Positions 50,511 to 59,947 of a stretch of DNA of 64,000 nucleotides are shown here, in pieces. Positions within the stretch are counted from its first letter, which is position 1, and each line of letters starts with the position of its first letter. The position numbers were made by a program, and so were the translations under genes. This DNA is from Rufibacter roseus. Lineage in GTDB: Bacteria > Bacteroidota > Bacteroidia > Cytophagales > Hymenobacteraceae. The stretch is taken from positions 434,001 through 498,000 of the forward strand of contig NZ_LRML01000001.1 in assembly GCF_001647285.1 (NCBI RefSeq), written 5' to 3'. Below the pieces are notes generated by a model. The model was not told where the DNA came from. It made no database searches and was given only the letters and a program-made list of their open reading frames with translations.

Positions 50511-51584
50511 ATGATTGAAAGCAAAGACAAAATTTTTAAAGTAGGACTTATTGGGTATGGTATGGCGGGGCAGGTTTTCCATGGTCCGTTCATTCATAGT
50601 GTAGAGGGGCTGGAGCTAACCAGAATCCGGGAATCAAGAGCGCCCAATATTGCCTTAGCTCAAAGCCGGTACCCAAACGCCACCTTCACTGCCCAGGTAG
50701 AAGACATATTTTCTGATCCGCAGATTGACTTGGTGGTAGTGGCTACGCCGAATGCATCGCACTACGAACTTTCCAAAAGAGCCTTGGAGGCCGGCAAGCA
50801 CGTGGTGGTGGAGAAGCCCTTCACTGCCACTTCAGCCCAGGCAGATGAGCTGATTCAATTGGCGCAGGAAAAGGGCAGAGTACTGACTGTGTACCACAAC
50901 CGCCGCTGGGACAGTGATTTCAAAACTGTACAGAAAATAGTGAAGGGTGAGGTGCTGGGGAAACTGGTGGAATACAAAGCCCACTTTGATCGCTTTCGGC
51001 CGGCGCTGCGCGAAAACACCTGGAAAGAAGAAGACGCTCCCGGCTCCGGTATTGTCTTCGATTTAGGTTCGCACCTCATTGACCAGGCGCTGGTGCTGTT
51101 TGGGTTGCCACAGGAAGTCTCCGCAGATGTGCGGGTGCAGCGGCCGAATAGTCAGATTGCAGATAAATTTGAAGCCACTTTGTATTATGACAACCTCACC
51201 GTCACTTTATCGGCTGGATTGTTGGTGCGCGAACTTAGCCCCCGCTACACCTTGCACGGCGACAAAGGTTCGTTTTTAAAGTACGGCATGGATGTGCAGG
51301 AAGAAGCTCTTAAGAACGGCCAATTCCCAGACCAGAACCCGAGTTGGGGCGTAGAGCCGGAGAGTATGTATGGTAACTTAAATACAGAACTACAAGGCCT
51401 GCATTTTGAGGGAAAAATTGAAAGCGAGCGCGGCGACTACCGTGACTACTACCGGAATGTGTATGAAGCAATTTCTGGGCAAGGGGCGCTGGCAGTAAAG
51501 CCTGAACAAGCCCGAAATGTGATAAAGGTGGTGGAGTTAATCATGCAGAGCAGCCAAGAGAAAAAGAGAGTAGTTTTCCAATAA
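50511..51584 (+). CDS. Gfo/Idh/MocA family oxidoreductase
   Basis: 357 residues. N-terminal Rossmann fold VGLIGYGMAGQVFHGPFI, then LVVVATPNASHYELSKRALEAGKHVVVEKPFTATSAQADELI with the EKP motif, and GIVFDLGSHLIDQAL with the active-site Asp/His. NAD(P)-dependent dehydrogenase acting on a sugar, inositol or biliverdin-like substrate; substrate unknown. A P palindrome starts 2 bp after the stop. Confidence 0.9.
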   Translation: MIESKDKIFKVGLIGYGMAGQVFHGPFIHSVEGLELTRIRESRAPNIALAQSRYPNATFTAQVEDIFSDPQIDLVVVATPNASHYELSKRALEAGKHVVVEKPFTATSAQADELIQLAQEKGRVLTVYHNRRWDSDFKTVQKIVKGEVLGKLVEYKAHFDRFRPALRENTWKEEDAPGSGIVFDLGSHLIDQALVLFGLPQEVSADVRVQRPNSQIADKFEATLYYDNLTVTLSAGLLVRELSPRYTLHGDKGSFLKYGMDVQEEALKNGQFPDQNPSWGVEPESMYGNLNTELQGLHFEGKIESERGDYRDYYRNVYEAISGQGALAVKPEQARNVIKVVELIMQSSQEKKRVVFQ

Positions 51585-51586
51585 CT

Positions 51587-51622
51587 GTTTTAGGCTTGTT
51601 TTTCTAAAAACAGGTCTAAAAC
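51587..51622. repeat. P palindrome copy 23 (best match)
   Basis: Arms GTTTTAGGCTTGTTTTT and AAAAACAGGTCTAAAAC pair along all 17 positions if two G-U pairs are counted; the wobbles favour the plus-strand RNA. Two bases after the oxidoreductase stop. Confidence 0.75.
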
Positions 51623-51691
51623 AAGGCAATGGCCTCAGATTAGCCACGTTGTTCATGTGAGTAATGTGGTGTATCTGAGGCCATTGCTTTG
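51622..51691 (+). terminator. Long 70-nt hairpin after the oxidoreductase gene
   Basis: Outer stem CAAGGCAATGGCCTCAGAT (51622-51640) pairs with 51673-51691 at all 19 positions (one G-U). Inner stem CCACGTT / AATGTGG with one G-U. No T-run follows, so it may stabilise the 3' end or be a small RNA rather than a simple terminator. The remaining ~230 bp to 51921 are A/T-rich with no gene seen. Confidence 0.65.
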
Positions 51692-51920
51692 TTGAAGAAT
51701 ATAATCTGCCCTAGGCAATTTATTCCTGAAAAATACTACCTAAAAAGAAAGGAGTAGTGTCTTTGTTAGTTATGCAGGCATTGGGGAATGAGGTATGCTT
51801 AACTTTAAGAAAAACAGGTTATTAAAAAATATTAAAAATATTTTCTATCTGGGTGTATAAAGAGTTGGTTCTGTAGAAAATTATATGAACTTGCGGAATA
51901 ATTATTAAAAGTCAAAAGTA

Positions 51921-52664
51921 ATGGCCAGAGGCTTTTTCTTGCTTTTGGTAGTCTCAGGGCTCATGCTCATATCAGAGGCTGCCAACTCCCAGGCAAGTAG
52001 TACCCCAGCGGTTCCCCCAGCAGACTCCTCTCAAATATCACTTCAGCCTATTGCTGCGCTTTACCATGCTGCCATGGGGCAGCAGGCCCATGTGTTTAAT
52101 GGCAGCGAGTATTTTGGCTACACGCTACGCACCAAAGGGCACCAGTTCTTCGGTTCAGATGTCTGGGCAGATGCCGTAGTTACCTATGATGGTATTGCCT
52201 ACAGCGGCATTCCATTCATGTATGACATTGTCAACCAAGCCTTGATAGTGGTACGTCCCGACGAGAAAGGCACTCCCATCAAAACTCAGATCGATGCCAG
52301 TAGAGTGAGCCAGTTTACACTGCAAGGGCATAGGTTTATGAAAGTAAATAAGGCTGAGAATTTGGCATCTGGGTTCTACGAGGTGTTGTACAGCGGCAAC
52401 GTGCAGGTCTTGGCCCGCCGCGAAAAGACTTCTCTGAAGCAGAACGCAGAAATTTCCTTTTCAGATAAAAATACTTATTACATCCTCAAAGACGGACAAT
52501 ACCATCAGGTTAAAAGCAAAGGTTCGGTGCTGAAGGTGTTGTCTGACCAGAAAGCCGAACTGAACAAAAGCCTGAAAGAGCGCTCCATCAGTTTCGGGCA
52601 GAACCGTGAGTTGGCGTTGGTGACCATGGCGCAGGTGTACGACTCCTTAACGAAAGGACAATGA
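51921..52664 (+). CDS. Hypothetical secreted protein, first gene of the TonB cluster
   Basis: 247 residues; signal peptide up to about ANSQA. The mature part looks mostly beta (GSEYFGYTLRTKGHQFFGSDVWADAVVTYDGIAYSGIPFMYDIVNQALIVV), then FTLQGHRFMKVN. No family name I can give. Its stop overlaps the start of the TonB-dependent receptor by 4 bp, so it is translationally coupled and probably serves the same surface system. Confidence 0.78.
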   Translation: MARGFFLLLVVSGLMLISEAANSQASSTPAVPPADSSQISLQPIAALYHAAMGQQAHVFNGSEYFGYTLRTKGHQFFGSDVWADAVVTYDGIAYSGIPFMYDIVNQALIVVRPDEKGTPIKTQIDASRVSQFTLQGHRFMKVNKAENLASGFYEVLYSGNVQVLARREKTSLKQNAEISFSDKNTYYILKDGQYHQVKSKGSVLKVLSDQKAELNKSLKERSISFGQNRELALVTMAQVYDSLTKGQ

Positions 52665-55435
52665 GAAAGTACGCGTTACTATGCCTGATGCTGGCCCTGC
52701 TAGTATTACCATTCACTTCAGTATTTGCCCAAACATCAGCTACCCAAACAGTTTCTGGTAGTTTCTCAAAAATCTCTTTTGAGCAGTTTGTGAAACAAGT
52801 GGAGGCCCAGACAACCTATCGTTTCTATTTCAACCCTGCCCAGACCGATAGCCTGACCGTTTCTTTAGAAGCAAACCAGCAGCCTTTGCCAACAGTACTG
52901 GAGCAGTTGTTCAGAAACACTGACTATCGCTTTGCCATTGATGGGGAGCAGCGGGTTTTCGTTACAAAAGGTGCTCCTTTGCAGGCGAAACTTCCGGCTG
53001 ATTTTCTGAATGTAGAAGGCGAGGATTCCGGAGATGAGGTGATTCCGGGCTATATTTCCGGAAACAGGCAAAAAACGCAAGCGGTGGGGTCTGAGACCAA
53101 ACTATATGAAATCGGCATCAAGACGAATAAAATCACTCCCGGCAATGCCACGTTGAGAGGTACTGTACGTGATGCAGCTTCTGGTGAGCCTGTGATTGGT
53201 GCGGTGGTCATGATTGAAAACCCACTCACGGCCACCAATACCGATGAGAACGGAAATTACGCCATTAGCTTACCCAAAGGCCGGCATACCCTGAAGATTA
53301 GGAGTGTGGGAATGCGCGAGACCAAGCGCCAACTAATGCTTTACTCAGACGGCAGACTGTCGGTAGACCTGATCAGCAGCATTGTGTCGTTGAATGAGGT
53401 GTTGGTGAAAGGCAACCGCGACCGTAACGTAGCGAGTACCGCCATGGGCGTGGAGAAACTGGGTATAAGTACCATCAAGCAAGTACCCACGGCCTTCGGC
53501 GAAGCCGATGTGCTGAAAGTGGTGCTGACGCTGCCCGGGGTGAAGTCAGTAGGCGAGAGCTCTACCGGTCTGAACGTGCGGGGCGGTGCCACTGACCAAA
53601 ACCTGATTCTGCTGAACGATGCCACCATTTTTAACCCTTCGCACCTGTTCGGGTTTTTCTCAGCTTTCAACCCAGATGTGGTGAAGGGTATAGAGCTGTA
53701 CAAGAGTACTATTCCGGCTAAATACGGCGGCAGACTGGCTTCGGTGCTGGATATTTCTACCCGTGAGGGCAACAAGCAAAAGTTTGCCGGAGCCGGTGGA
53801 ATCGGTCTTATTGCCAGTCGCCTGATGCTGGAGGGGCCAATCGTCAAAGACAAAACTTCGTTTTTGATTGGCGGCAGGGCTTCGTATTCTGATTGGCTCC
53901 TGGCGCAACTGCCTAACGAAAACCTAAGCCGAAGCAAAGCCTCTTTCTATGACCTGAACCTGGGCCTTAACCATACCATTAATGAGAACAACACCCTCAG
54001 TTTAACTGGCTACTTCAGCAACGATAATTTTAAACTGGCCAGTGATACGCTCTACAAGTATCAGAATCAGAGTTTAGTAGCTAAATGGGGGCATGCCTTC
54101 ACAGATAAACTGTACAATGTGCTGACAGCTTCTTACAGCGGCTACAACTACAATGTAACCAGCGATAAAAATGAGGTGAACGCTTATGAGTTAGCTTATG
54201 ACCAAAAGCAAGTCAGCATGAAAACTGGCTTCACGTACAACTACAACCACCAGCACACGGTGGAGTTTGGTGGCAGCACAATGCTACACCAGATGAGCCC
54301 TGGTTCTTATAAACCTTTAGGCGAAGAGTCATTGGTGATTCCTGACGAGGTGGAGCAGGAGCAGGGGCTGGAGAGCGCTTTGTACCTGAGTGACACCTAT
54401 GAGGTTTCACCCCGCTTTTCGGTGTCGGTTGGTTTGCGTTATTCCTTTTTCCAGTACTTGGGTAGTAAAAGCGTAACTACCTATGCCGAGGGAGTGCCGA
54501 AAGATGAAACAACGGAGATTGAGACCAGAGAATTTGGTGCCGGAGATGTTATCAAAACTTATCACGGACCAGAGTACAGGGCATCAGCCAGGTTCAGTTT
54601 TACAGAAAGCTTCTCAGTGAAAGCCGGATATAACCGCACCCGCCAATATCTGCACATGCTCACCAACACCGCCATGATTTCGCCTACTGATATCTGGAAA
54701 CTAAGTGATTCGCACATTCAGCCGCAGATAGGTGACCAGGTGTCACTAGGTTTGTTCAAGAACTTCAAGAACAACACCGTAGAGGCGAGTGTGGAGGTGT
54801 ACCACAAAACCATGCAGAACATGCTGGACTACAAGAGCGGAGCGCAGTTGCTGCTCAACCACCACATTGAAACCGATGTGATCAACTCCAAAGGCAAAGC
54901 ATATGGCATAGAAACCATGCTCCGTAAGCAGGAAGGCAAACTCAACGGCTGGCTAAGCTACACCTATTCGCGTTCTTTGCTGCAAAGTAATGGTGCGGAG
55001 TATGAGCAGAAAATAAATGAAGGAGCCTTCTACCCCAGCAACTTTGACCAGCCGCACAATTTAACCATGGTGGGTAACTACCGCTTTAGCCGCCGAATTA
55101 GCACCTCTCTCAATTTTGTGTACAGCACGGGTCGCCCTATCACGCTGCCCTTGTCTATTTATGAAGTGGGCGGCGGCAAACGGATTTACTACTCAGACCG
55201 CAACCAATTCCGAGTGCCCGATTATTACCGTGTAGATTTCTCTTTGAACCTGGAAGGTGGTCATAAGGCCAAAAAGCTGGCGCACAGCTCCTGGACACTG
55301 GCAGTGTACAACCTGACGGGTCGCAGGAACCCTTATTCCATCTATTTTAAATCAGAAGAAGGCGTGATTAAAGGCTACAAGATGTCAGTTTTTGGCCGCC
55401 CTATTCCAACTGTCACTTATAATTTTAAATTCTGA
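52661..55435 (+). CDS. TonB-dependent receptor with STN and carboxypeptidase-like domains
   Basis: 924 residues. Signal peptide to about 24; STN (secretin/TonB N-terminal short) domain at about 35-105 (FSKISFEQFVKQVEAQTTYRFYFNP); CarboxypepD-regulatory-like domain at about 165-240 (LRGTVRDAASGEPVIGAVVMIENP); plug at about 275-375 (GLNVRGGATDQNLILLNDATIFNPSHLFGFFSAFNPD); then the barrel to a terminal VTYNFKF. An STN domain usually means signalling to a FecR-type anti-sigma factor, but no fecI/fecR pair is adjacent. Imports an unknown ligand across the outer membrane. Confidence 0.92.
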   Translation: MRKYALLCLMLALLVLPFTSVFAQTSATQTVSGSFSKISFEQFVKQVEAQTTYRFYFNPAQTDSLTVSLEANQQPLPTVLEQLFRNTDYRFAIDGEQRVFVTKGAPLQAKLPADFLNVEGEDSGDEVIPGYISGNRQKTQAVGSETKLYEIGIKTNKITPGNATLRGTVRDAASGEPVIGAVVMIENPLTATNTDENGNYAISLPKGRHTLKIRSVGMRETKRQLMLYSDGRLSVDLISSIVSLNEVLVKGNRDRNVASTAMGVEKLGISTIKQVPTAFGEADVLKVVLTLPGVKSVGESSTGLNVRGGATDQNLILLNDATIFNPSHLFGFFSAFNPDVVKGIELYKSTIPAKYGGRLASVLDISTREGNKQKFAGAGGIGLIASRLMLEGPIVKDKTSFLIGGRASYSDWLLAQLPNENLSRSKASFYDLNLGLNHTINENNTLSLTGYFSNDNFKLASDTLYKYQNQSLVAKWGHAFTDKLYNVLTASYSGYNYNVTSDKNEVNAYELAYDQKQVSMKTGFTYNYNHQHTVEFGGSTMLHQMSPGSYKPLGEESLVIPDEVEQEQGLESALYLSDTYEVSPRFSVSVGLRYSFFQYLGSKSVTTYAEGVPKDETTEIETREFGAGDVIKTYHGPEYRASARFSFTESFSVKAGYNRTRQYLHMLTNTAMISPTDIWKLSDSHIQPQIGDQVSLGLFKNFKNNTVEASVEVYHKTMQNMLDYKSGAQLLLNHHIETDVINSKGKAYGIETMLRKQEGKLNGWLSYTYSRSLLQSNGAEYEQKINEGAFYPSNFDQPHNLTMVGNYRFSRRISTSLNFVYSTGRPITLPLSIYEVGGGKRIYYSDRNQFRVPDYYRVDFSLNLEGGHKAKKLAHSSWTLAVYNLTGRRNPYSIYFKSEEGVIKGYKMSVFGRPIPTVTYNFKF

Positions 55436-56613
55436 TGAAACGTTTCTGCCTGAATGTATGGCTTTGCCTGAGCCTGTGGGCTATGGCCAGCTGTGTGGAG
55501 GAATATGAGCTGCCAGAAACCGCCAACGGAGAAGGTTTACTGGTGGTAGACGGAGGGATGAACGTGGAGGAGGGTACTGCCCAGGTGAAGCTGACCCGTA
55601 GCCAAAGCTTAGCGGATAAAACGCCCCCTAAACCTGAAACAGGAGCCAATGTTTGGATTGAGTACGGCCAGGGCGCTAAAATAAATCTGACGGGCAACAG
55701 CAGCGGTATGTACTCGGCCAACGGACTTTCTCTGGACTATGGTACTAAGTATAAGCTCCGCATCAAAACCAAAGTGGGCAAAGAATACGCTTCTACCGAA
55801 GTGTCTACCGTTAAAACTCCGCCTATTGATGAGATCACTTGGGATGTGGAAGGCGAGAATGTGAATATTAGAGTAACCACCCATGACCCTACCAACGCCG
55901 CCAGATACTACCGCTGGGAGTTTGAAGACACGTACGAGTACAGCGTCCCCTATTTTACGCGCTACATTCTGGATGAAAACGGAAAGCTTAAAGTACGCAC
56001 TGAATCTGACAGTACCTATCAGAACTGCTGGAAATATGGTGCATCTTCAAACATTCTGGTAGGCTCTACCACTCAGCTAGAGAATGCCGTGGTGAACAAA
56101 GTAAGAATTGCCACCATTAACGGTAACTCTCAGAAGCTAAGCATGCGGTACAGCATGTTAGTAAAACAGCACGCTATTAGCCGTGAAGAACACCAATACT
56201 GGCAAATTTTGAGAAAAAACACCGAAGAAGTAGGCTCACTCTTTGATGCGCAGCCATCGGAAATAAAAGGAAATGTTAGCAACCTGAACGACCCTAATGA
56301 GCCGGTGCTTGGGTATTTTAGTGTCCGCTCTGTTACCACTAAACGCTTTTTCCTTAGCAAAGCTCAACTGGCACAGTGGAATTTCAGGTTCCAGAAAGAC
56401 TGTCCATTTATAAAGGTGCCCATTTCAGCTGATGGTGTTATTGATTCAGGCTTTTTGTACAGCTTTGTTCATGCCAGATATGTAGTAGTAGACTGGAAAG
56501 ATGAATTTGAAGATAATCCGGCTAAGGCTCCGAACAACCCGTGGATGCTTTCTTTTAGTTGCTCAGATTGCCGTGAGATGGGCGGTACCGGCAAGAAACC
56601 TGCATTTTGGTAA
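55435..56613 (+). CDS. DUF4249 lipoprotein, TonB-receptor partner
   Basis: 392 residues. Lipoprotein signal ending LWAMASCVEEYELPE; body with NGEGLLVVDGGMNVEEGTAQVKLTRSQSL and the C-terminal CSDCREMGGTGKKPAFW, as in DUF4249 proteins that accompany TonB-dependent receptors in Bacteroidota. Probably a surface lipoprotein that captures the receptor's ligand. The start ATG overlaps the receptor stop by one base. Confidence 0.88.
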   Translation: MKRFCLNVWLCLSLWAMASCVEEYELPETANGEGLLVVDGGMNVEEGTAQVKLTRSQSLADKTPPKPETGANVWIEYGQGAKINLTGNSSGMYSANGLSLDYGTKYKLRIKTKVGKEYASTEVSTVKTPPIDEITWDVEGENVNIRVTTHDPTNAARYYRWEFEDTYEYSVPYFTRYILDENGKLKVRTESDSTYQNCWKYGASSNILVGSTTQLENAVVNKVRIATINGNSQKLSMRYSMLVKQHAISREEHQYWQILRKNTEEVGSLFDAQPSEIKGNVSNLNDPNEPVLGYFSVRSVTTKRFFLSKAQLAQWNFRFQKDCPFIKVPISADGVIDSGFLYSFVHARYVVVDWKDEFEDNPAKAPNNPWMLSFSCSDCREMGGTGKKPAFW

Positions 56614-56623
56614 AACCTGTAAC

Positions 56624-59023
56624 ATGAGGTATAATTTATTCAGAAGAGTTTTGCCCCTGTTAGGGCTTTGCCTTCTACTTTCTTTCCGGGGCCAAAGTCA
56701 ATCTGAGGGTGCTAAGGCACTAGCCCAAAGTGTTAGCACCTACTCGCAACTACACCTGCAGGAAAAAGTCTACCTGCACACCGACCGCTCTTCTTATCTG
56801 GCGGGCGAAACCATGTGGTTTAAAGTGTACAAAGTAGACGCCATGCATCACCAGCCGGTTGAACTGAGCAAGGTGGTGTATGTAGAGCTGCTGAACAACG
56901 AGCAAGTGCCTATGGCGCAGGCTAAAATTGACGTAGAAGCTGGAACCGGAAATGGCTATCTGGAGCTGCCTACTTCGCTGAATTCTGGTAATTATGTTTT
57001 ACGAGCCTATACCAACTGGATGAAGAACGCCGGCGAAGGGTTCTTTTTTGAGAAACCTCTCTCTATTGTCAACACTTTCAAGAAGTTGAATGCGCAGAAG
57101 GTGGAGCCATCAGTGGAGTATGATATTCAGTTCTTCCCGGAAGGCGGGCAATTGGTAAATGGTCTGCAAAGCAAAGTGGCGTTTAAGGCGGTAGACAAAA
57201 CAGGTCAGGGCGGCAGCTTTGTAGGGACTGTGATAGACCAGAAGAATGATACGGTGGCCAGGTTCTATACGTACAAGTTTGGTATAGGTAGCTTTCTGTT
57301 TACCCCAGCCTCCGGCAGTACCTACCGTGCTATCTTTAAAGGTCCCAACGGACAAATTTTCACCCGCTCCTTACCCACCGCGCAGGAGATAGGCACTGTA
57401 ATGCAGGTAACCAACACCGAGCCAGAGCAGGTGCGGGTGAATGTGCAGACAAAAGGTACTGGAACGCAGCGGGTGTATCTGCTGGTGCATTCGCGGCAAG
57501 ATGCCAAGTTGGCTCAAGCTGCTTCAGTAGATGCAAATGGCCAAGCCGTCTTTACCTTGGCTAAAGAGATATTGGGAGAAGGTATTTCTCACTTCACGGT
57601 CTTTAATGACCAGCGCCAGCCAGTGAGCGAACGGTTGTATTTTAAACGCCCGCAGCAACAGACATTTCATTTAAAAGCTACCACAGCACAGCGGCAATAT
57701 TCACCACGTACCGAGGTAAATGTAGAGGTACAGGCGCAGGATTTCAAAGGAGCTCCAGCACTGGCAAATTTATCCATGGCGGTGTATCGGTTAGATTCTC
57801 TTCAGACCCCGGAGGCCGAGGATATACTTAGCTACCTTTTCCTAAGCTCAGACTTAAAAGGGCAGGTGGAGAATCCGCAGTATTACGTGTCTTCTCCTAG
57901 TCTTGATGTAGAAACGGCCACAGATAATCTAATGCTCACCCACGGCTGGCGGCGCTTTACCTGGCAAGATGTGCTGCAACCATCTTTCGCCCAAGTAGCC
58001 CATCTGCCCGAAATTGGAGGTCATTTAGTATTGGCGAAAGTAATGAACCGCCAGACAGGACAGCCTGCGCAAAATGTGCTTACATATTTATCGGCTCCAT
58101 CTTTAAAAGTAGCGCTGTACGGGTCGCGGTCTGATGCCAACGGTAGAGTGCTCTACGACGTGAAAGACTTTTACGGCACCCGTGATTTAGTACTGCAAAC
58201 TGATACCCGCCAAGACAGCACGTACCAGTTTGAAATCATTGACCCGTTCTCTACAGAACCTCCGGTGCTAAGGCCACAACCTTTACAGTTTCAGCCTTCG
58301 TTGCTTCATAAACTGGGGTCAAACAACATTCATTTACAGGTGCAGAGCTATCATACTCCTCCTTCGGCGTATAGCTTTACCGGTCCTGTTTTAGATAGTG
58401 TCGCTTTCTATGGTCAACCAGACAGGCAGTTTTTGTTAGATGAATTTACCCGCTTCCCGCTAGTAGAAGATGTGCTGCGGGAGTACGTGCCAAATGTACA
58501 GGTTCGTAAGCGGGGTAAAAGATTTCAGTTTGCGGTGGTAGACCAGTTCCGGAAAGAATCTTATCGTGAAGAGCCGCTGGTGCTGCTAGATGGGGTGCCT
58601 ATTTTCAACACAGACTCCATCATGACCTATGACCCTAAAAACATTCGGAAGCTTGATGTGGTAGCGAGAAAATACTACTTGGGGCCAATGGCCTTTCATG
58701 GCATTGTCTCGTTCAGCACCTATGCCGGTAACCTAAAAGGATTTCCGGTAGATCCTAGAGCTTTACTAGTAGAATACCAAGGCCTGCAGATGCACCGTGA
58801 ATTCTACAGCCCTGTCTACGAAACCCAAGAGCAGCAAAATAGCCGAATACCTGATTTGCGAACGCTCTTGCACTGGGAGCCTTATGTGCAGACAGGAGAC
58901 GATGGCAAGAAGCAGGTACGCTTTTTCTCTTCAGACCAGAAGGGGCGTTATCAGGTAGTACTGCAAGGCATCACTAATGACGGAAAAGCAGGAAGTGCCA
59001 CGTATCAGTTCTCGGTTCAGTAG
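56624..59023 (+). CDS. Large secreted protein with macroglobulin (MG2)-like and plug-like domains
   Basis: 799 residues from the ATG at 56624, 10 bp after the DUF4249 stop; earlier in-frame codons overlap the DUF4249 gene. Signal peptide ends FRGQSQ. About residues 40-130 are MG2-like (LQEKVYLHTDRSSYLAGETMWFKVYKVDAM ... NSGNYVLRAYTNWM), and more Ig-like domains follow. About 680-740 is TonB-plug-like (YREEPLVLLDGVPIFNTDSIMTYDPKNIRKLDVVARKYYLGPMAFHGIVSFST). Lacks a barrel, so it acts in the periplasm or on the surface. Third member of the receptor/DUF4249 set. Confidence 0.85.
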   Translation: MRYNLFRRVLPLLGLCLLLSFRGQSQSEGAKALAQSVSTYSQLHLQEKVYLHTDRSSYLAGETMWFKVYKVDAMHHQPVELSKVVYVELLNNEQVPMAQAKIDVEAGTGNGYLELPTSLNSGNYVLRAYTNWMKNAGEGFFFEKPLSIVNTFKKLNAQKVEPSVEYDIQFFPEGGQLVNGLQSKVAFKAVDKTGQGGSFVGTVIDQKNDTVARFYTYKFGIGSFLFTPASGSTYRAIFKGPNGQIFTRSLPTAQEIGTVMQVTNTEPEQVRVNVQTKGTGTQRVYLLVHSRQDAKLAQAASVDANGQAVFTLAKEILGEGISHFTVFNDQRQPVSERLYFKRPQQQTFHLKATTAQRQYSPRTEVNVEVQAQDFKGAPALANLSMAVYRLDSLQTPEAEDILSYLFLSSDLKGQVENPQYYVSSPSLDVETATDNLMLTHGWRRFTWQDVLQPSFAQVAHLPEIGGHLVLAKVMNRQTGQPAQNVLTYLSAPSLKVALYGSRSDANGRVLYDVKDFYGTRDLVLQTDTRQDSTYQFEIIDPFSTEPPVLRPQPLQFQPSLLHKLGSNNIHLQVQSYHTPPSAYSFTGPVLDSVAFYGQPDRQFLLDEFTRFPLVEDVLREYVPNVQVRKRGKRFQFAVVDQFRKESYREEPLVLLDGVPIFNTDSIMTYDPKNIRKLDVVARKYYLGPMAFHGIVSFSTYAGNLKGFPVDPRALLVEYQGLQMHREFYSPVYETQEQQNSRIPDLRTLLHWEPYVQTGDDGKKQVRFFSSDQKGRYQVVLQGITNDGKAGSATYQFSVQ

Positions 59024-59041
59024 TTTTAAAATTTGTTCTGA

Positions 59042-59080
59042 ACGGCAAAGCCAGCGGAGAGTACCCGCTGGCTTTGCCGT
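59042..59080 (+). terminator. Terminator of the TonB cluster
   Basis: Perfect 16-bp stem ACGGCAAAGCCAGCGG / CCGCTGGCTTTGCCGT, 18 bp after the MG2 gene stop. Followed by P copy 24 sharing its last two bases. Confidence 0.88.
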
Positions 59081-59114
59081 TTCTTGCCTGTTTTTGAAAA
59101 AGGAGACCGAAAAC
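59079..59114. repeat. P palindrome copy 24
   Basis: Arms GTTTCTTGCCTGTTTTT and AAAAAGGAGACCGAAAAC; G-C changes at the outer arm weaken pairing. Confidence 0.6.
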
Positions 59115-59304
59115 AGTCTCAATAAGATCAGCCTCATCTGCCTATGCTACCCAGAAAGGCAATGAGGGATGTTCACATCTGCGGGTCATGGTGTTTCTAA
59201 TCCTAAACAGGTTTATTGTGAATACACTAACAAGGGCAGCAGTTATTGTAATTTCACCAAGACTATATAGCTTACAGTAAAAGAAGAATAAGGATAATAG
59301 TCAC

Positions 59305-59859
59305 ATGGCCATGAAGAAAATAGGATCGTTATTATTTTTTCTTTCTCTTTTTGTTTGCTCAGTGCAGGCTCAAGATTTGCTTGTTTATGAGAGCGAATCG
59401 AAATTGGTGTGGGCAGACTTCAAAGGGGAGCCTCCAAAATTTGATTCAGCAGGAGCAAGAATCTCTACAACCATTCAAATGAAAGCTGGCAAAGTAAATA
59501 TTTGGACAGGGAGTACAACCTATTCAGCCTGGGGAATTATGTTTCCAAGGCATTCATGGGTGAAGAAAGAATATAAAGATGATTACACGCTGAACCATGA
59601 ACAACTACATTTCGATATTTCAGAACTAGTGGCCAAACGCTTAAAAATCTTTATAAATCAGCAAAAAGTCAATTCTGGTAAAAAGGTGGCCACCGAAATT
59701 TTTAACAGATATTAAAAAATGTTATTTGACCTTCAAGATCAGTATGATTTAGAAACCTCGGGAGCAAATAAGAAAGATAAGCAGGCGGAATGGGATAAAA
59801 AGATTCGAGATGAATTAAAGGAGTTGGAGGAGTACGCACTAAGAGGGAAGAAGCGCTAA
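59305..59859 (+). pseudogene. DUF922 (putative secreted Zn protease) gene split by an in-frame stop
   Basis: Reading frame 59305-59715 (136 residues): signal peptide to SVQAQ, then KLVWADFKGEPPKFDSAGARISTTIQM and LNHEQLHFDISELVAKRL with the HExxH-like HEQLH motif of DUF922. It ends at TAA (59713-59715). The same frame continues to 59859 with MLFDLQDQYDLETSGANKKD and QAEWDKKIRDELKELEEY, which matches the family C terminus (YDxET ... QxxW). So a single base change has split a gene of about 184 codons. The first part keeps the motif and might still function. AT-rich compared with flanks. Confidence 0.75.
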
Positions 59860-59907
59860 ATATCTGTTTCTGATATTTAAGTCAATCTGAAGTAAGAATA
59901 AAAGCTT

Positions 59908-59944
59908 GTTTTTAGCCTCATTTTTTCAAAAACAGCTCCAAAAC
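59908..59944. repeat. P palindrome copy 25
   Basis: Arms GTTTTTAGCCTCATTTTTT and AAAAACAGCTCCAAAAC, immediately beyond the typA terminator on the minus strand. Confidence 0.65.
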
Positions 59945-59947
59945 ACC

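Noticed and set aside
56501-56623. Longer start for the MG2-domain gene
   Set aside because: The extra codons overlap the DUF4249 gene and would place the signal peptide 41 residues inside; ATG at 56624 gives a normal signal peptide.
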